Shown piece after piece: positions 54,873-63,702 of a stretch of DNA of 64,000 nucleotides. Numbering within the stretch: the first letter of the stretch is position 1; each line of letters opens with the position of its first letter. The DNA comes from Candidatus Hydrogenedentota bacterium (GTDB lineage Bacteria; Hydrogenedentota; Hydrogenedentia; Hydrogenedentales; JAJRTN01). The stretch is from the NCBI GenBank assembly GCA_024278275.1, contig JAJRTN010000002.1, forward strand, positions 33,119 through 97,118, written 5' to 3'. The position numbers were made by a program, and so were the translations under genes. The notes beneath the pieces are model-generated. The model was not told the origin of the DNA, did no database searches, and worked only from the letters and a program-made list of their open reading frames with translations.

Positions 54873-56168
54873 ATGGACAGAGCAAACCATTCCCTCCCTC
54901 CCGGGTCGACGGTTGACCGTTGTTACGGGAAGTTTCGTGTCCTGGTGGCCGATGACCAGCAGGGTATCGTCGATCTTGTGGAGTTGACGGTAGAGAGAAT
55001 GCTCGGGGCGCGGGTGGTCAGTTACCCGGACGGGGACAGGGTGCTTGCCGCGCTGGAACAGGAAGCCTTTGATGTGTTTGTGACCGACATGATAATGCCG
55101 GGCACGCAGGGCTTTGAACTGCTCAGACACGTTCGGGAACGCGCCCCGGAAATGGACATCATCGTGATGACGGGCTACCCGGACAGCTTCCCCTATGTGG
55201 AGGTCATCCAAGCGGGGGCCGATGACTTTATTGTCAAGCCCTTTCCCACCAGTGCACTGGCCGCCAAGCTGATTCGCCTCTTCAAAGAGCGGGAGTTGCG
55301 CCACCGGCAACGGGTGGCCGAAACCAAGTACAAAAGCCTCTTTGAACTCGCCGTGGATGGCATGCTGTGCCTCGCCAAGTCGGAATACCTCATTACGGAT
55401 GCCAATCGGGCCTTTCATGAAATAACGGGATTCGCGGTGGATCGTTTGCGAGGCCGGGCCGTGATGGATCTCGTGGAGGCCTCCGAACGGGAACGCTTTC
55501 GCCAGTGGCTGGCCTTCTGCGATACCACCGGCCGCGGCATGATCGCCGATGTCACCCTGGTGGGGGCCAATGGAAAACCGATTGCCGCCGACATCTCCGC
55601 CACCGTCACGGATGCCGGTGATGCCCGGATCATTTTTGTTGCCATCAAGGACGTGACGGAGAAGCGTGAACGGGACCGGCTGTTGGCGCAAGCCGCCGAA
55701 CGGGATGAACTGACGGGGCTCGGCAACCGGCGCGCCTTCAATATCCGCATGGGCTCGGCCATCGCGAAGGCCAGGGAGCAAGGGAGTCCCGTCGCCCTCA
55801 TGCTCATCGACCTGGACAATTTCAAGCGGGTCAATGACACCTTGGGGCACCCCGCGGGCGACGCCGTGTTGCATGTGGCCGGTGATACCATTCGTGGATC
55901 GGTCCGCACTTCCATGGGCGACGAGGGTTTTCGTTTTGGCGGCGATGAGTTCGCCGTGCTGCTGCCCGGCGCCGATCGGGCCAGGTGTGCCCGTGTGGCG
56001 GAGCGTTTGCGGACCGAGTTCGGCAGTCGGGAACGGCATGGCACTTCCATGAGCATTGGCGTGGCCGAGTATGTGGCCCCGGAAAGCGTGGAGGAGTTAA
56101 CGGGCCGGGCCGACCAGGCGTTATACAAGGCCAAGACAGCAGGCAAAGACAACATCGCTCTCGCGTGA
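54873..56168 (+). CDS. Response regulator with PAS and GGDEF domains
   Basis: 431 residues. A receiver domain (about 20-140) carries the phosphorylatable D72 in VFVTDMIMPG and the KPF of FIVKPF. A PAS domain (about 150-270) has LITDANRAFHEITGF. The C-terminal GGDEF domain (about 285-431) with intact RFGGDEF makes cyclic di-GMP; DELTGLGNRRAF marks its start. The product-inhibition I-site RxxD upstream of GGDEF reads SxxD (S-M-G-D), so feedback inhibition may be lost. Start ATG 54873 has AAGGAG directly before. No histidine kinase is near. Confidence 0.87.
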   Translation: MDRANHSLPPGSTVDRCYGKFRVLVADDQQGIVDLVELTVERMLGARVVSYPDGDRVLAALEQEAFDVFVTDMIMPGTQGFELLRHVRERAPEMDIIVMTGYPDSFPYVEVIQAGADDFIVKPFPTSALAAKLIRLFKERELRHRQRVAETKYKSLFELAVDGMLCLAKSEYLITDANRAFHEITGFAVDRLRGRAVMDLVEASERERFRQWLAFCDTTGRGMIADVTLVGANGKPIAADISATVTDAGDARIIFVAIKDVTEKRERDRLLAQAAERDELTGLGNRRAFNIRMGSAIAKAREQGSPVALMLIDLDNFKRVNDTLGHPAGDAVLHVAGDTIRGSVRTSMGDEGFRFGGDEFAVLLPGADRARCARVAERLRTEFGSRERHGTSMSIGVAEYVAPESVEELTGRADQALYKAKTAGKDNIALA

Positions 56169-56332
56169 TCCTTCCCGCCACCGCGCCCATGCGGAGCAAT
56201 TCCCGCCAAGGGGAGGCAATTCCCGGCATTTAACTTTGCACCCGAAAAAGGCATACTGGGGGGACCGGCCCACGGAAACATGGCCGCATGGGCATGGTTG
56301 TTTCAGAAAACCCGATCTGGAGGATAGGAAAC

Positions 56333-57760
56333 ATGCCGAGAATCGCAATGATTGGCGCGGGAAGTATTGTCTTCTGCAAGACCCTGTTCAAGGACATCGT
56401 TGCCACGCCGGCCCTGAGGAACAGTGAATTCCGTTTCATGAGCCGCACCCTGCCGAAGCTCGAACGGATGAAGAAGTACGCCGACCGGGTTATCGCGGAC
56501 AACGGCCTCGACGCGACCACCATGATCACCACCGACCGCGAGGAAGCGCTCAAGGACGCCGACTACGTCATTGTCATGCTTCAGATCGGCGGCGTGGACG
56601 CCTTCGAGCAGGACTATCTTGTTCCCCTCAAACACGGGGTTGACCAGTGCATTGGCGACACCCTGGGGCCGGGCGGCGTTTTCCGCACGCTGCGCACGGT
56701 GCCCGAGATGCTGGCCATCGCCAACGACGTGCTGCGCCTGTGTCCCGACGCCTACCTGCTGAACTATGTCAATCCCATGGCCACCATCTGCTGGAGCCTG
56801 GGCACCGTGCCGGGGCTCAAGTACGTCGGCCTCTGCCACGGCGTACAGACCACGCTTGACCTTATCGCGGGTTACGTGGGGCTGCCCAAGGAGGAGATTG
56901 ACTACCTCGCGGCGGGCATCAATCACATGGGCTGGTTCCTGAGCATGGAGCACCGGGGCAAGGATCTCTATCCGCTTTTCAAGGAGCGCTGCGAACAGCC
57001 GGAGTACTATGTCAACGAAAAGGTGCGCATCGAGACGATGCGCCACTTCGGTTACTTCATGACCGAGAGCACGGGCCACCTGTCCGAATACCTGCCGTGG
57101 TTCCGGGCCAACAAGGACCAGCGCGACACCTACTGCGACGAACCCGCCTTCGGCGGCGAGTCGGGCGCGTACTACAAGTGGTGCAAGCTCATCGCCGGTG
57201 AAATCGACAAGGTGGACATGCTCGAAGAGGAGCCGACGGACATAACGAAGCGCAGTGTGGAGTACTGCTCCTACATTCTGGAAGCCCTGGAGACGGGCAA
57301 GGTCTTCAAGTTTCAGGGCAACGTGCGCAACGACAACTACATCACCAACCTGCCCAACGGCTGTACCGCCGAAGTTCCCGTCTTCGCGGACAGGCTCGGC
57401 CTGCACCCCACCGTGGTGGGCGACCTTCCGCCCCAGTGCGCCGCGCTGAACATGATGAACGTGAACGTCCAGCGCCTGGCCGTGGACGCGGCCATGCAGG
57501 GTGATCCCGAACTCGCCATGGCCGCCTGCGCCGTGGATCCGCTCACCTCGGCCTGCCTCGATCTGCGGCAAATCCGCGCCATGGTGGCCGAGATGCTCGA
57601 TGCCGAGGCGGAATGGCTGCCCCAGTTCGCCGGCAAAGCCCTTCGGGCCACCCCCGGTATCCCCACGCCCCCGGGTACCAAACACGCCGAAGTGCCCCTG
57701 GACCCCGCCCTGGCCGTGGTTCACCGCTTTGGCGAGCTGGCGGAGAAAGCTTCTGAATAG
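56333..57760 (+). CDS. Family 4 glycosidase (alpha-glucosidase/galactosidase, NAD-dependent)
   Basis: 475-residue GH4 enzyme; GH4 uses NAD+ and a divalent metal in a redox-elimination mechanism and is cytosolic. NAD-binding IAMIGAGSIVF, N147 in LNYVNPMA, metal ligands C168 (LCHGVQ) and H198 (INHMGW), and the conserved PNG stretch NLPNGCTAEVP. Start ATG 56333 with GGAGG about 9 nt upstream. It is followed 21 nt later by a sulfatase gene, which suggests breakdown of a sulfated sugar. Specificity within GH4 is not clear. Confidence 0.9.
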   Translation: MPRIAMIGAGSIVFCKTLFKDIVATPALRNSEFRFMSRTLPKLERMKKYADRVIADNGLDATTMITTDREEALKDADYVIVMLQIGGVDAFEQDYLVPLKHGVDQCIGDTLGPGGVFRTLRTVPEMLAIANDVLRLCPDAYLLNYVNPMATICWSLGTVPGLKYVGLCHGVQTTLDLIAGYVGLPKEEIDYLAAGINHMGWFLSMEHRGKDLYPLFKERCEQPEYYVNEKVRIETMRHFGYFMTESTGHLSEYLPWFRANKDQRDTYCDEPAFGGESGAYYKWCKLIAGEIDKVDMLEEEPTDITKRSVEYCSYILEALETGKVFKFQGNVRNDNYITNLPNGCTAEVPVFADRLGLHPTVVGDLPPQCAALNMMNVNVQRLAVDAAMQGDPELAMAACAVDPLTSACLDLRQIRAMVAEMLDAEAEWLPQFAGKALRATPGIPTPPGTKHAEVPLDPALAVVHRFGELAEKASE

Positions 57761-57781
57761 CGATTAAAGGGGAGAAATCCC

Positions 57782-59323
57782 ATGTGTCACCCACGACGCC
57801 GCGATTTCTTGAAAGTGACGGGAGGCCTGACTGCCATGTCGTTGCTGCGGCCCGCCCTGTCGGCCCATGGAGAGGACGTCGCGCTCAAACCGGACCTTCT
57901 CCTGGTCATGCCCGACCAGATGCGCGGGGATTGTCTGTCCATCCTGGGGCACCCCGCCGTGCGCACGCCCCGCCTGGACGCACTGGCCCGCCAAGGGGTG
58001 TTGTTCCGGCGTGCCTACACCACCGTGCCTTCCTGCATTCCCGCGCGCTATGCCCTCCTGACGGGCCTCTACCCCCAGACCAGCGGCGTGGTGGGTTTCA
58101 AGGCAAAACCCCTCGCCACGCCCACCCTCCCCGAATTGCTCGGGGATTACAGTTACGCCACCGTTCTCGTGGGCCGTTACATGCACCAATTGCCCGAGAG
58201 CGGAACATGCGGGTACCAGCGGGCGATCCGGGGCTCCACCCATGTCGATGACGATGCCTACGACACTTTCCTGAAGCAGGCCGCCCCCGAAACGGGCGGT
58301 ATTCGACAGTTGGTGGCCGACACCGGCCTGACCTACAACCATTGGCAGGCCGCGCCCTGGCCCCTGGAGGACAGGCTGCACCCGACCGCCTGGGTCGTGG
58401 AGCGGGCGCGCGGGATCGTGGCCGAGACCCCGGCGAATCAACCCCTCTTCCTCACCGCATCCTTCTATGCGCCCCATCCGCCCCTCTTTCCACCGGCACG
58501 GTGGTTCCGGGAGAACCTCGACAAGACCATGCCGCCGCCGGCCCAGGGCGGCTGGGTGGATTGGGCGTCACTCAGCCCCGAGGGTGACACGAACGGCCAC
58601 CGGGTCCTGCTCCGGGGCGAGACCCTCCATCGCGCACAGGCGGGCTATTATGGTCTCATCGAACACCTTGACGCGGAAACCGGTAAACTGGTGGACGACT
58701 TCGTTTCTCGAAGCGAAGGGGCGGGACGGCCCTGGGTGATTGTGGTGATTGCCGATCATGGTGAGATGATGGGCGACCATGGATACTTCCGCAAATGCGA
58801 GCCTTACGAAGGTTCGGCAAACATCCCCTTCATTATCGCGGGATCGCCTTCCTTGGGCTTCAAGGCCGGACGGCGGGTAAACAGCCCCGTCTGCCTGGAA
58901 GACGTTTTGCCCACCCTTCTTTCGCTGGCCGGCGCCACCGTGCCCGCCCATGCAGACGGCGTCGATCTCGCGCCCTGCCTGCGCGGCGGGAAAGACGGAA
59001 CACGGCCCTGGCTGCACTTCGAGCACGCCCCCTGTTACAGCCAGGCCCAAGCCTTCCACGCCCTCACCGACGGACGCTACAAGTATATATGGCGGCCCGT
59101 TTCAGGCAGGGAACAGCTCTTCGATTTGGAGATCGATCCCCGCGAGGAAAACAACCTGGCCCCGGAAAACGCTCACCATGACGAACTGGTAAAATGGCGC
59201 GTCCTGTTGGCCAAACGCCTGGCCAGGCGTCCCGAGGGATTCTCCTCGAAGGGTGAACTCATCCCGGGCCGCCCCTACCACCCGCTGAACAAAGGCACCC
59301 TCGGTGCCCCGGCGTCGGCCTGA
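57782..59323 (+). CDS. Tat-exported sulfatase (formylglycine type)
   Basis: 513 residues. The N-terminus PRRRDFLKVTGG with a following hydrophobic stretch is a twin-arginine signal, so it is exported folded. The sulfatase motif C85-I-P-A-R89 in TVPSCIPARYALLTG is the site converted to formylglycine. Metal ligands: MPDQ near the start and IADHGEMMGDHG. C-terminal LFDLEIDPREENNL is typical of S1 sulfatases. GGGGAG lies 8 nt before ATG 57782. It pairs with the GH4 gene; it needs a formylglycine-generating enzyme, not seen here. The substrate is probably a sulfated glycan. Confidence 0.92.
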   Translation: MCHPRRRDFLKVTGGLTAMSLLRPALSAHGEDVALKPDLLLVMPDQMRGDCLSILGHPAVRTPRLDALARQGVLFRRAYTTVPSCIPARYALLTGLYPQTSGVVGFKAKPLATPTLPELLGDYSYATVLVGRYMHQLPESGTCGYQRAIRGSTHVDDDAYDTFLKQAAPETGGIRQLVADTGLTYNHWQAAPWPLEDRLHPTAWVVERARGIVAETPANQPLFLTASFYAPHPPLFPPARWFRENLDKTMPPPAQGGWVDWASLSPEGDTNGHRVLLRGETLHRAQAGYYGLIEHLDAETGKLVDDFVSRSEGAGRPWVIVVIADHGEMMGDHGYFRKCEPYEGSANIPFIIAGSPSLGFKAGRRVNSPVCLEDVLPTLLSLAGATVPAHADGVDLAPCLRGGKDGTRPWLHFEHAPCYSQAQAFHALTDGRYKYIWRPVSGREQLFDLEIDPREENNLAPENAHHDELVKWRVLLAKRLARRPEGFSSKGELIPGRPYHPLNKGTLGAPASA

Positions 59324-59374
59324 CCCGGCTTGGCCGGGACCAGGAATCGCCATCGCCGTCCATGCCACGACTCA

Positions 59375-59460
59375 CCGTCATCCCGCGAAAGCGGGGCTCT
59401 ATGTGGGGGCGGCAACGCCTTAACCTTTTCCGTGGATGCCCGCCTTTGCGGGAATGACGG
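59375..59460. repeat. Dispersed ~90-bp inverted-repeat element after the sulfatase gene
   Basis: CCGTCATCCCGCGAAAGCGG at left and CCGCCTTTGCGGGAATGACG at right; the inside CGCCTTAACCTTTTCCGTGG matches other copies. It lies in the convergent gap between the sulfatase and hydroxyacid dehydrogenase genes. Confidence 0.75.
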
Positions 59461-59519
59461 AAAGAAGGGGTAAACACGTGTTTTGTCGTTTTATACAGAA
59501 CCTTACGGGTAAGAGACGA

Positions 59520-60467
59520 CTAATATCCCTCGGTGGGATCCACCTGGCTTAACAGTTCCTCGCCAGCCAGAAAGCGCTCCAGGTTGGCCATGAGCATTGT
59601 ATAACCCGCCTCTTCGTTCGTATTGGACGCACCCGAACGGTGCGGGGTGATCAGGCAGTTTTTCGCCTCCCATAACGGACTTTCCGGCGAAGGGGGCTCG
59701 GGTGAGGTTACGTCGAGGCAGGCACCGGCGATACTACCCGTCTCCAGGGCTTCCACCAGGGCCTCTTCATCCACCGTGCCGCCACGGCCCACGTTCACGA
59801 ACACGCCCGTGGGTTTCATCGCCGCGAAAGCCTCCCGGCCCATGAAGCATCGCGTCGCCCGCGTCATGGGTAAAGACGAGACCACCACGTCGGCGGACCC
59901 GAGAAAGGTGTCCCGTTCTCCGTCCGTGATAATGGCGTCGAAGCCGTCCACCGCCGCGCCGCGGCGGTTATAGCCGATGGTTCGGCATCCCAACGCGCGC
60001 GACACCTCCGCGATGCGCCGTCCGATGCTTCCCGTGCCTAAACATCCCATGGTTTTGCCGGACAGCAGTATGGGTGATGCCGGTTCATGCTTCCACGTGC
60101 GTTGCGCCTGAAGCGCCACCGCGCGGGGGATGCCCCGATAGAGGGCCAACACCACGGCGATGACATGCTCCGCCATGGTCTGGCTGCACATGCCCCGGCA
60201 GTTGGCCAACAGGATACCCCGTTCGATGAGTTCCGGGTAGCACAGGTTTTCCACGCCATGCCATCCGGCCTGGATAAAGGCAAGGTGTGGCGCGGCGCGC
60301 AGTTCCTCCGGTTTTACCATCCCATAGGCAATGTGGGCATCGGCGATCTCCTCGATTACCCGGTCCCGCCGCCGGGAACAATCCACCACGCTCAATTCTG
60401 GAAAACGCCGGGCGACAGCCGCCCGGTGCGCCTCGCTCAAAGGCGAGATGAGCACCAGCTTCTTCAT
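59520..60467 (-). CDS. D-2-hydroxyacid dehydrogenase
   Basis: 315-residue NAD(P)-dependent dehydrogenase of the D-isomer family (reduces 2-keto acids or the reverse). The dinucleotide loop is LGTGSIGRR; catalytic Arg in VNVGRGGTVDEEAL, Glu in DVTSPEPP and His in LITPHRSG are present. The substrate-binding region AHIAYGMVKPEEL is divergent. Start ATG 60467 has GGGG about 6 nt upstream. It follows an aldo/keto reductase gene by 11 nt, so they are one operon. Confidence 0.87.
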   Translation of the reverse strand: MKKLVLISPLSEAHRAAVARRFPELSVVDCSRRRDRVIEEIADAHIAYGMVKPEELRAAPHLAFIQAGWHGVENLCYPELIERGILLANCRGMCSQTMAEHVIAVVLALYRGIPRAVALQAQRTWKHEPASPILLSGKTMGCLGTGSIGRRIAEVSRALGCRTIGYNRRGAAVDGFDAIITDGERDTFLGSADVVVSSLPMTRATRCFMGREAFAAMKPTGVFVNVGRGGTVDEEALVEALETGSIAGACLDVTSPEPPSPESPLWEAKNCLITPHRSGASNTNEEAGYTMLMANLERFLAGEELLSQVDPTEGY

Positions 60468-60478
60468 CCTGTTCCCCG

Positions 60479-61483
60479 TCAACCGGCCTGTGGCGCGATG
60501 GCATCAATTCGCGCCAGTTCTTCCGGCGTGAATTCCAGTTTCTTCAACGCGCCCACGCAATCCCGGATCTGATCGCTGTTGCGCGCGCCGATAAGCGCAC
60601 TGGTGACACGTTCATCCCGCAACACCCAGGACAGGGACATTTGCGCCATGGACTGGCCCCGCGCCTCGGCAATAACGTTCAGTTGGCGCACCTTTTCCAG
60701 GGCGGACTCGGTGAGCTGTTCCGGGCGAAGAAACCCATCCGGATCGGCCGCGCGGGATTGTTCGGGAATGGGATTATCCGGGTCGAGATACTTGTTGGTC
60801 AGCATGCCCTGCGCCAAGGGGCAGAACACAATGACCCCCGTGCCGTGGAGCGCCGTGTGCTGGAGCAGATCGGACTCGATGCCCCGTGAAAGCAGGTTGT
60901 AATACGGCTGGTGTATCGTCACCGGCGCCCAACCCCGCGATTCGGTGATCGACACGGACTGGACGTACCGCGCCCCGTCGTAACTGCTGATGCCCGCGTA
61001 AAGCGCTTTGCCCTGGCGCACCGCCTGCTCCAACGCGCCCAGGGTCTCCTCCAGCGGTGTGTCGGGATCGGGCCGGTGCGAGTAGAAAATGTCCACGTAA
61101 TCAAGACCGAGCCGCTTGAGCGATTGGTCAAGACTGGCGAGGAGATACTTTCGGCTCCCCAAATCACCGTAAGGACCCGGCCACATGCGGTAGCCCGCCT
61201 TCGTCGAGATGATCAACTCGTCCCGGTACCCCGCGAATTCCTCCCGCAGGATTCGGCCCACCCGCGTCTCCGCCGCGCCCGGCGGCGGCCCGTAATTGTT
61301 GGCCAGATCAAAGTGGTTAATCCCCAGGTCGAAGGCCGTCTTCATCATATCGACGCAATTGCGATGGTTTTCATGACCGCCGAAGTTGTGCCACATGCCC
61401 AGCGAGATGGCCGGCAACATCAGTCCGCTTCGCCCGCACCGGCGGTAAAGCATGTCGTCGTATCGGTCAGGATTGAAAGCCAT
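60479..61483 (-). CDS. Aldo/keto reductase, YghZ-like (L-glyceraldehyde 3-phosphate reductase)
   Basis: 334-residue TIM-barrel reductase. Catalytic tetrad: D59, Y64, K95 and H136 (HFDLANNYGP, STKAGYRMW, FYSHRPDP). The N-terminus FNPDRYDDMLYRRCGRSGLM closely follows YghZ/Gpr of E. coli, which detoxifies aldehydes such as methylglyoxal and reduces L-GAP. Start ATG 61483 is 9 nt after AAGGAG; ATG 61489 is also in frame. It leads the operon with the hydroxyacid dehydrogenase. Confidence 0.9.
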   Translation of the reverse strand: MAFNPDRYDDMLYRRCGRSGLMLPAISLGMWHNFGGHENHRNCVDMMKTAFDLGINHFDLANNYGPPPGAAETRVGRILREEFAGYRDELIISTKAGYRMWPGPYGDLGSRKYLLASLDQSLKRLGLDYVDIFYSHRPDPDTPLEETLGALEQAVRQGKALYAGISSYDGARYVQSVSITESRGWAPVTIHQPYYNLLSRGIESDLLQHTALHGTGVIVFCPLAQGMLTNKYLDPDNPIPEQSRAADPDGFLRPEQLTESALEKVRQLNVIAEARGQSMAQMSLSWVLRDERVTSALIGARNSDQIRDCVGALKKLEFTPEELARIDAIAPQAG

Positions 61484-61665
61484 GGTCATTTTCTCCTTTT
61501 TCATGGGCCCCGGATGACAAAACCGTCACGAGGCAAAGCCACATATGACTTCACGTGGTCCCGGGTTGTCCAGGAACGTTCGTGGGAGGTGCGTCCAAAC
61601 CCTGTTCCCGGTGGCCCTGGGACGCGCTTCCGACGCCATGTCATGTTGGCGAGAGTAGCATACTA

Positions 61666-62648
61666 CTACGCGTCCCCCTCCACCGCCGGGAACAGCGCGT
61701 CGGCACTTTCGGCCAGGGCCGCGATCTTTTCCGTCTCCTCTTGGTTCAGGGTGATGGACTTCGCCGCGATGTCCACGGCCATGCGAAAGAGCTTCTCGTT
61801 GCCCGGCGGAATGGCTGCCACCACCGGCTGGCTCAGGGTCTATCGCACCCCCAGGGCGGCCTCTTCGGGGTCGGCCAGCGGCTCGTACCAGCACTTGCGG
61901 TACGCCTCCCGCGTGACCGAGGCGTTGTCGCCCCACCGCTGTCGGGCCATCGCCTTGAGCGCAAGCACGGCACAGTCCTTTTCCTTCGCCAATTCAAAAA
62001 TCTGCGGACCCCAACCTTTTTTCAGGTAGGCGCGTAATTCACCGGCATGAGCACGGAGTCGAAATCATACCGATCCAGCGCCGCCCGTGCCGCCCGGAGG
62101 GAATGGGCCGAAAAGCCCACATGGCTAATCTGGCCCGCCTTTTTCTTCTCCAGGATCATGTCCATCACGCCGCCCTTCCGAAAGACGCTGTCCACATCCT
62201 TCTGCACATCCGTAATGGCGTGAAGCTGATACAGGTCGAAATAGTCCGTGCGCAGCCGTTCACAGGACCGCGCGAAATCCGCCTCCGCCTTTTCCCGTGT
62301 CCGCTCCGCCGTCTTGCAGGCCAGGAAGCAGTCTTTCCGGTAAGGTTCCAGCGCCGGACCCAACTGTACCTCGGCATCGCCATAGGCGGGGGCCACGTCG
62401 AAGTAGTTGACGCCCCGCGCCACGGCATGGGCGACCACCCTGTCGGCGGTCCGCTGGTCCACGTCTTTCACCACGATTCCGCCAAAGCCAATCACCGACA
62501 ATTCCACGCCCGACCTGCCATAAGGCCGCCTGGGAACCATGCCCCCCGTGTCGGTGGAGCCGCTGCCCTCAGTGCCACGCGCGTTCAGCCCTACCGTAAG
62601 GGCCGCGCCCGCGGCGGCCGTCGTCTTCAGAAAATCACGTCGTTCCAT
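61666..62648 (-). pseudogene. Tat-type aldo/keto reductase, broken by a frameshift and an amber codon
   Basis: ATG 62648 opens a twin-arginine signal (MERRDFLKTTAAAGAALTVG), then an aldo/keto reductase with tetrad residues NYFDVAPAYGD, ACKTAER and LYQLHAI. Frame 1 ends early at 62022 after MPVNYAPT. A one-base deletion near 62032 must be repaired to continue as YLKKGWGPQIFELAKEKDC and KAMARQRWGDN. In that frame TAG at 61840-61842 interrupts GVR-TAG-TLSQPVVAAIPPG, where relatives usually have Trp (RWTLS). The frame then ends properly at TAG 61666. Two separate defects in one gene point to real decay or poor consensus. The family is typical of secreted Tat reductases of this group of bacteria. 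Confidence 0.75.
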
Positions 62649-62706
62649 GTCCACACTTTCTTGCGTTGAAATCCGTCTCGCCCCTTGTTGGGGCATCAGT
62701 ATAGCA

Positions 62707-63702
62707 CTACCAGCGGTGCTTATAGGGTCCGAAATCCGCGCGGTAGTAGGGCACAATGGCGCGGCCCGGTTCGGCCACGGCATCGAGCTTCTCGTGATCC
62801 GCCTCGGTCAGGGTAACGTCCAGCGCGCCCAGGTTGTCCTCGTTCTGCGCCAAGGAAGACGGGCCGATGATGGGCGCGGTGATGCCGGGCTTGCTCATGC
62901 ACCAGGCGAGCGCCACCTGCGTGGCCGTGGCATTCTTCTCCTCGGCGATTTCCTCCAGCGCCTCCACCACGTCGAAGGCGGCATCCACGAAATGGCCGTC
63001 GCCCGATTTCGCCCACCGCGCATTCTCGGGCCGCGCCTCGCCGCGCTTGTATTTTCCGGTGAGGAAGCCGCCCGACAGTGGCGACCAGGGAATGATGCCG
63101 ATGCCGTAGCTTTGCGCCAACGGCACCATTTCGCGCTCGATGCGCCGGTCGAGCAGGTGGTACGGGGGCTGTTCCGTTACGAAACGATTCAGCCCCAGTT
63201 CCTTGCTTACCCAAAGCGATTCCATCACCTGCCAGGCCGCGAAGGTGCTGCAACCGATATAGCGCACCTTGCCTGCCCGCACCAGGTCGTCCAGCGCGCG
63301 CAACGTTTCGTCGATGGGCGTGGCGGTGTGGGGGCGGTGAATCTGGTAGAGGTCGATATAGTCGGTCTGGAGCCGCTTCAGCGATGCCTCGCACTGCTCG
63401 ATGATGTGACGGCGCGTGTTGCCCCAGGCGTTCGGGTCGTCATCATCCATGGGGCCGTGTACCTTGGTCGCCAGCACGATCCTGGCCCGCTTGCCGTTCC
63501 GCTGGAGTGCCTTGCCCACCACTTCCTCGCTGATGCCGCGACTGTATATGTTCGCCGTGTCGAGGAAATTGATGCCCCGTTCAATCGCGGCGTCGATGAT
63601 GTCGAAGCTCTCTGTTTCCGGTGTTTTCGCGCCGAAGTTCATGCAGCCCAGGCAAAGGGGGCTTACCTGAACCCCCGTTCGTCCCAGTGATCGGTATTCC
63701 AT
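62707..63702 (-). CDS. Aldo/keto reductase
   Basis: 331-residue aldo/keto reductase. The catalytic tetrad is complete: D48, Y53, K80 and H122 (FLDTANIYS, LATKVHG, LYQIHRPH). It is the AKR11/YajO-like type with the C-terminal cofactor site ITAPIIGPSSLAQNEDNLGA. AGGAG lies 8 nt before ATG 63702. It is 58 nt upstream of the broken Tat-reductase gene on the same strand. Substrate unknown. Confidence 0.88.
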   Translation of the reverse strand: MEYRSLGRTGVQVSPLCLGCMNFGAKTPETESFDIIDAAIERGINFLDTANIYSRGISEEVVGKALQRNGKRARIVLATKVHGPMDDDDPNAWGNTRRHIIEQCEASLKRLQTDYIDLYQIHRPHTATPIDETLRALDDLVRAGKVRYIGCSTFAAWQVMESLWVSKELGLNRFVTEQPPYHLLDRRIEREMVPLAQSYGIGIIPWSPLSGGFLTGKYKRGEARPENARWAKSGDGHFVDAAFDVVEALEEIAEEKNATATQVALAWCMSKPGITAPIIGPSSLAQNEDNLGALDVTLTEADHEKLDAVAEPGRAIVPYYRADFGPYKHRW

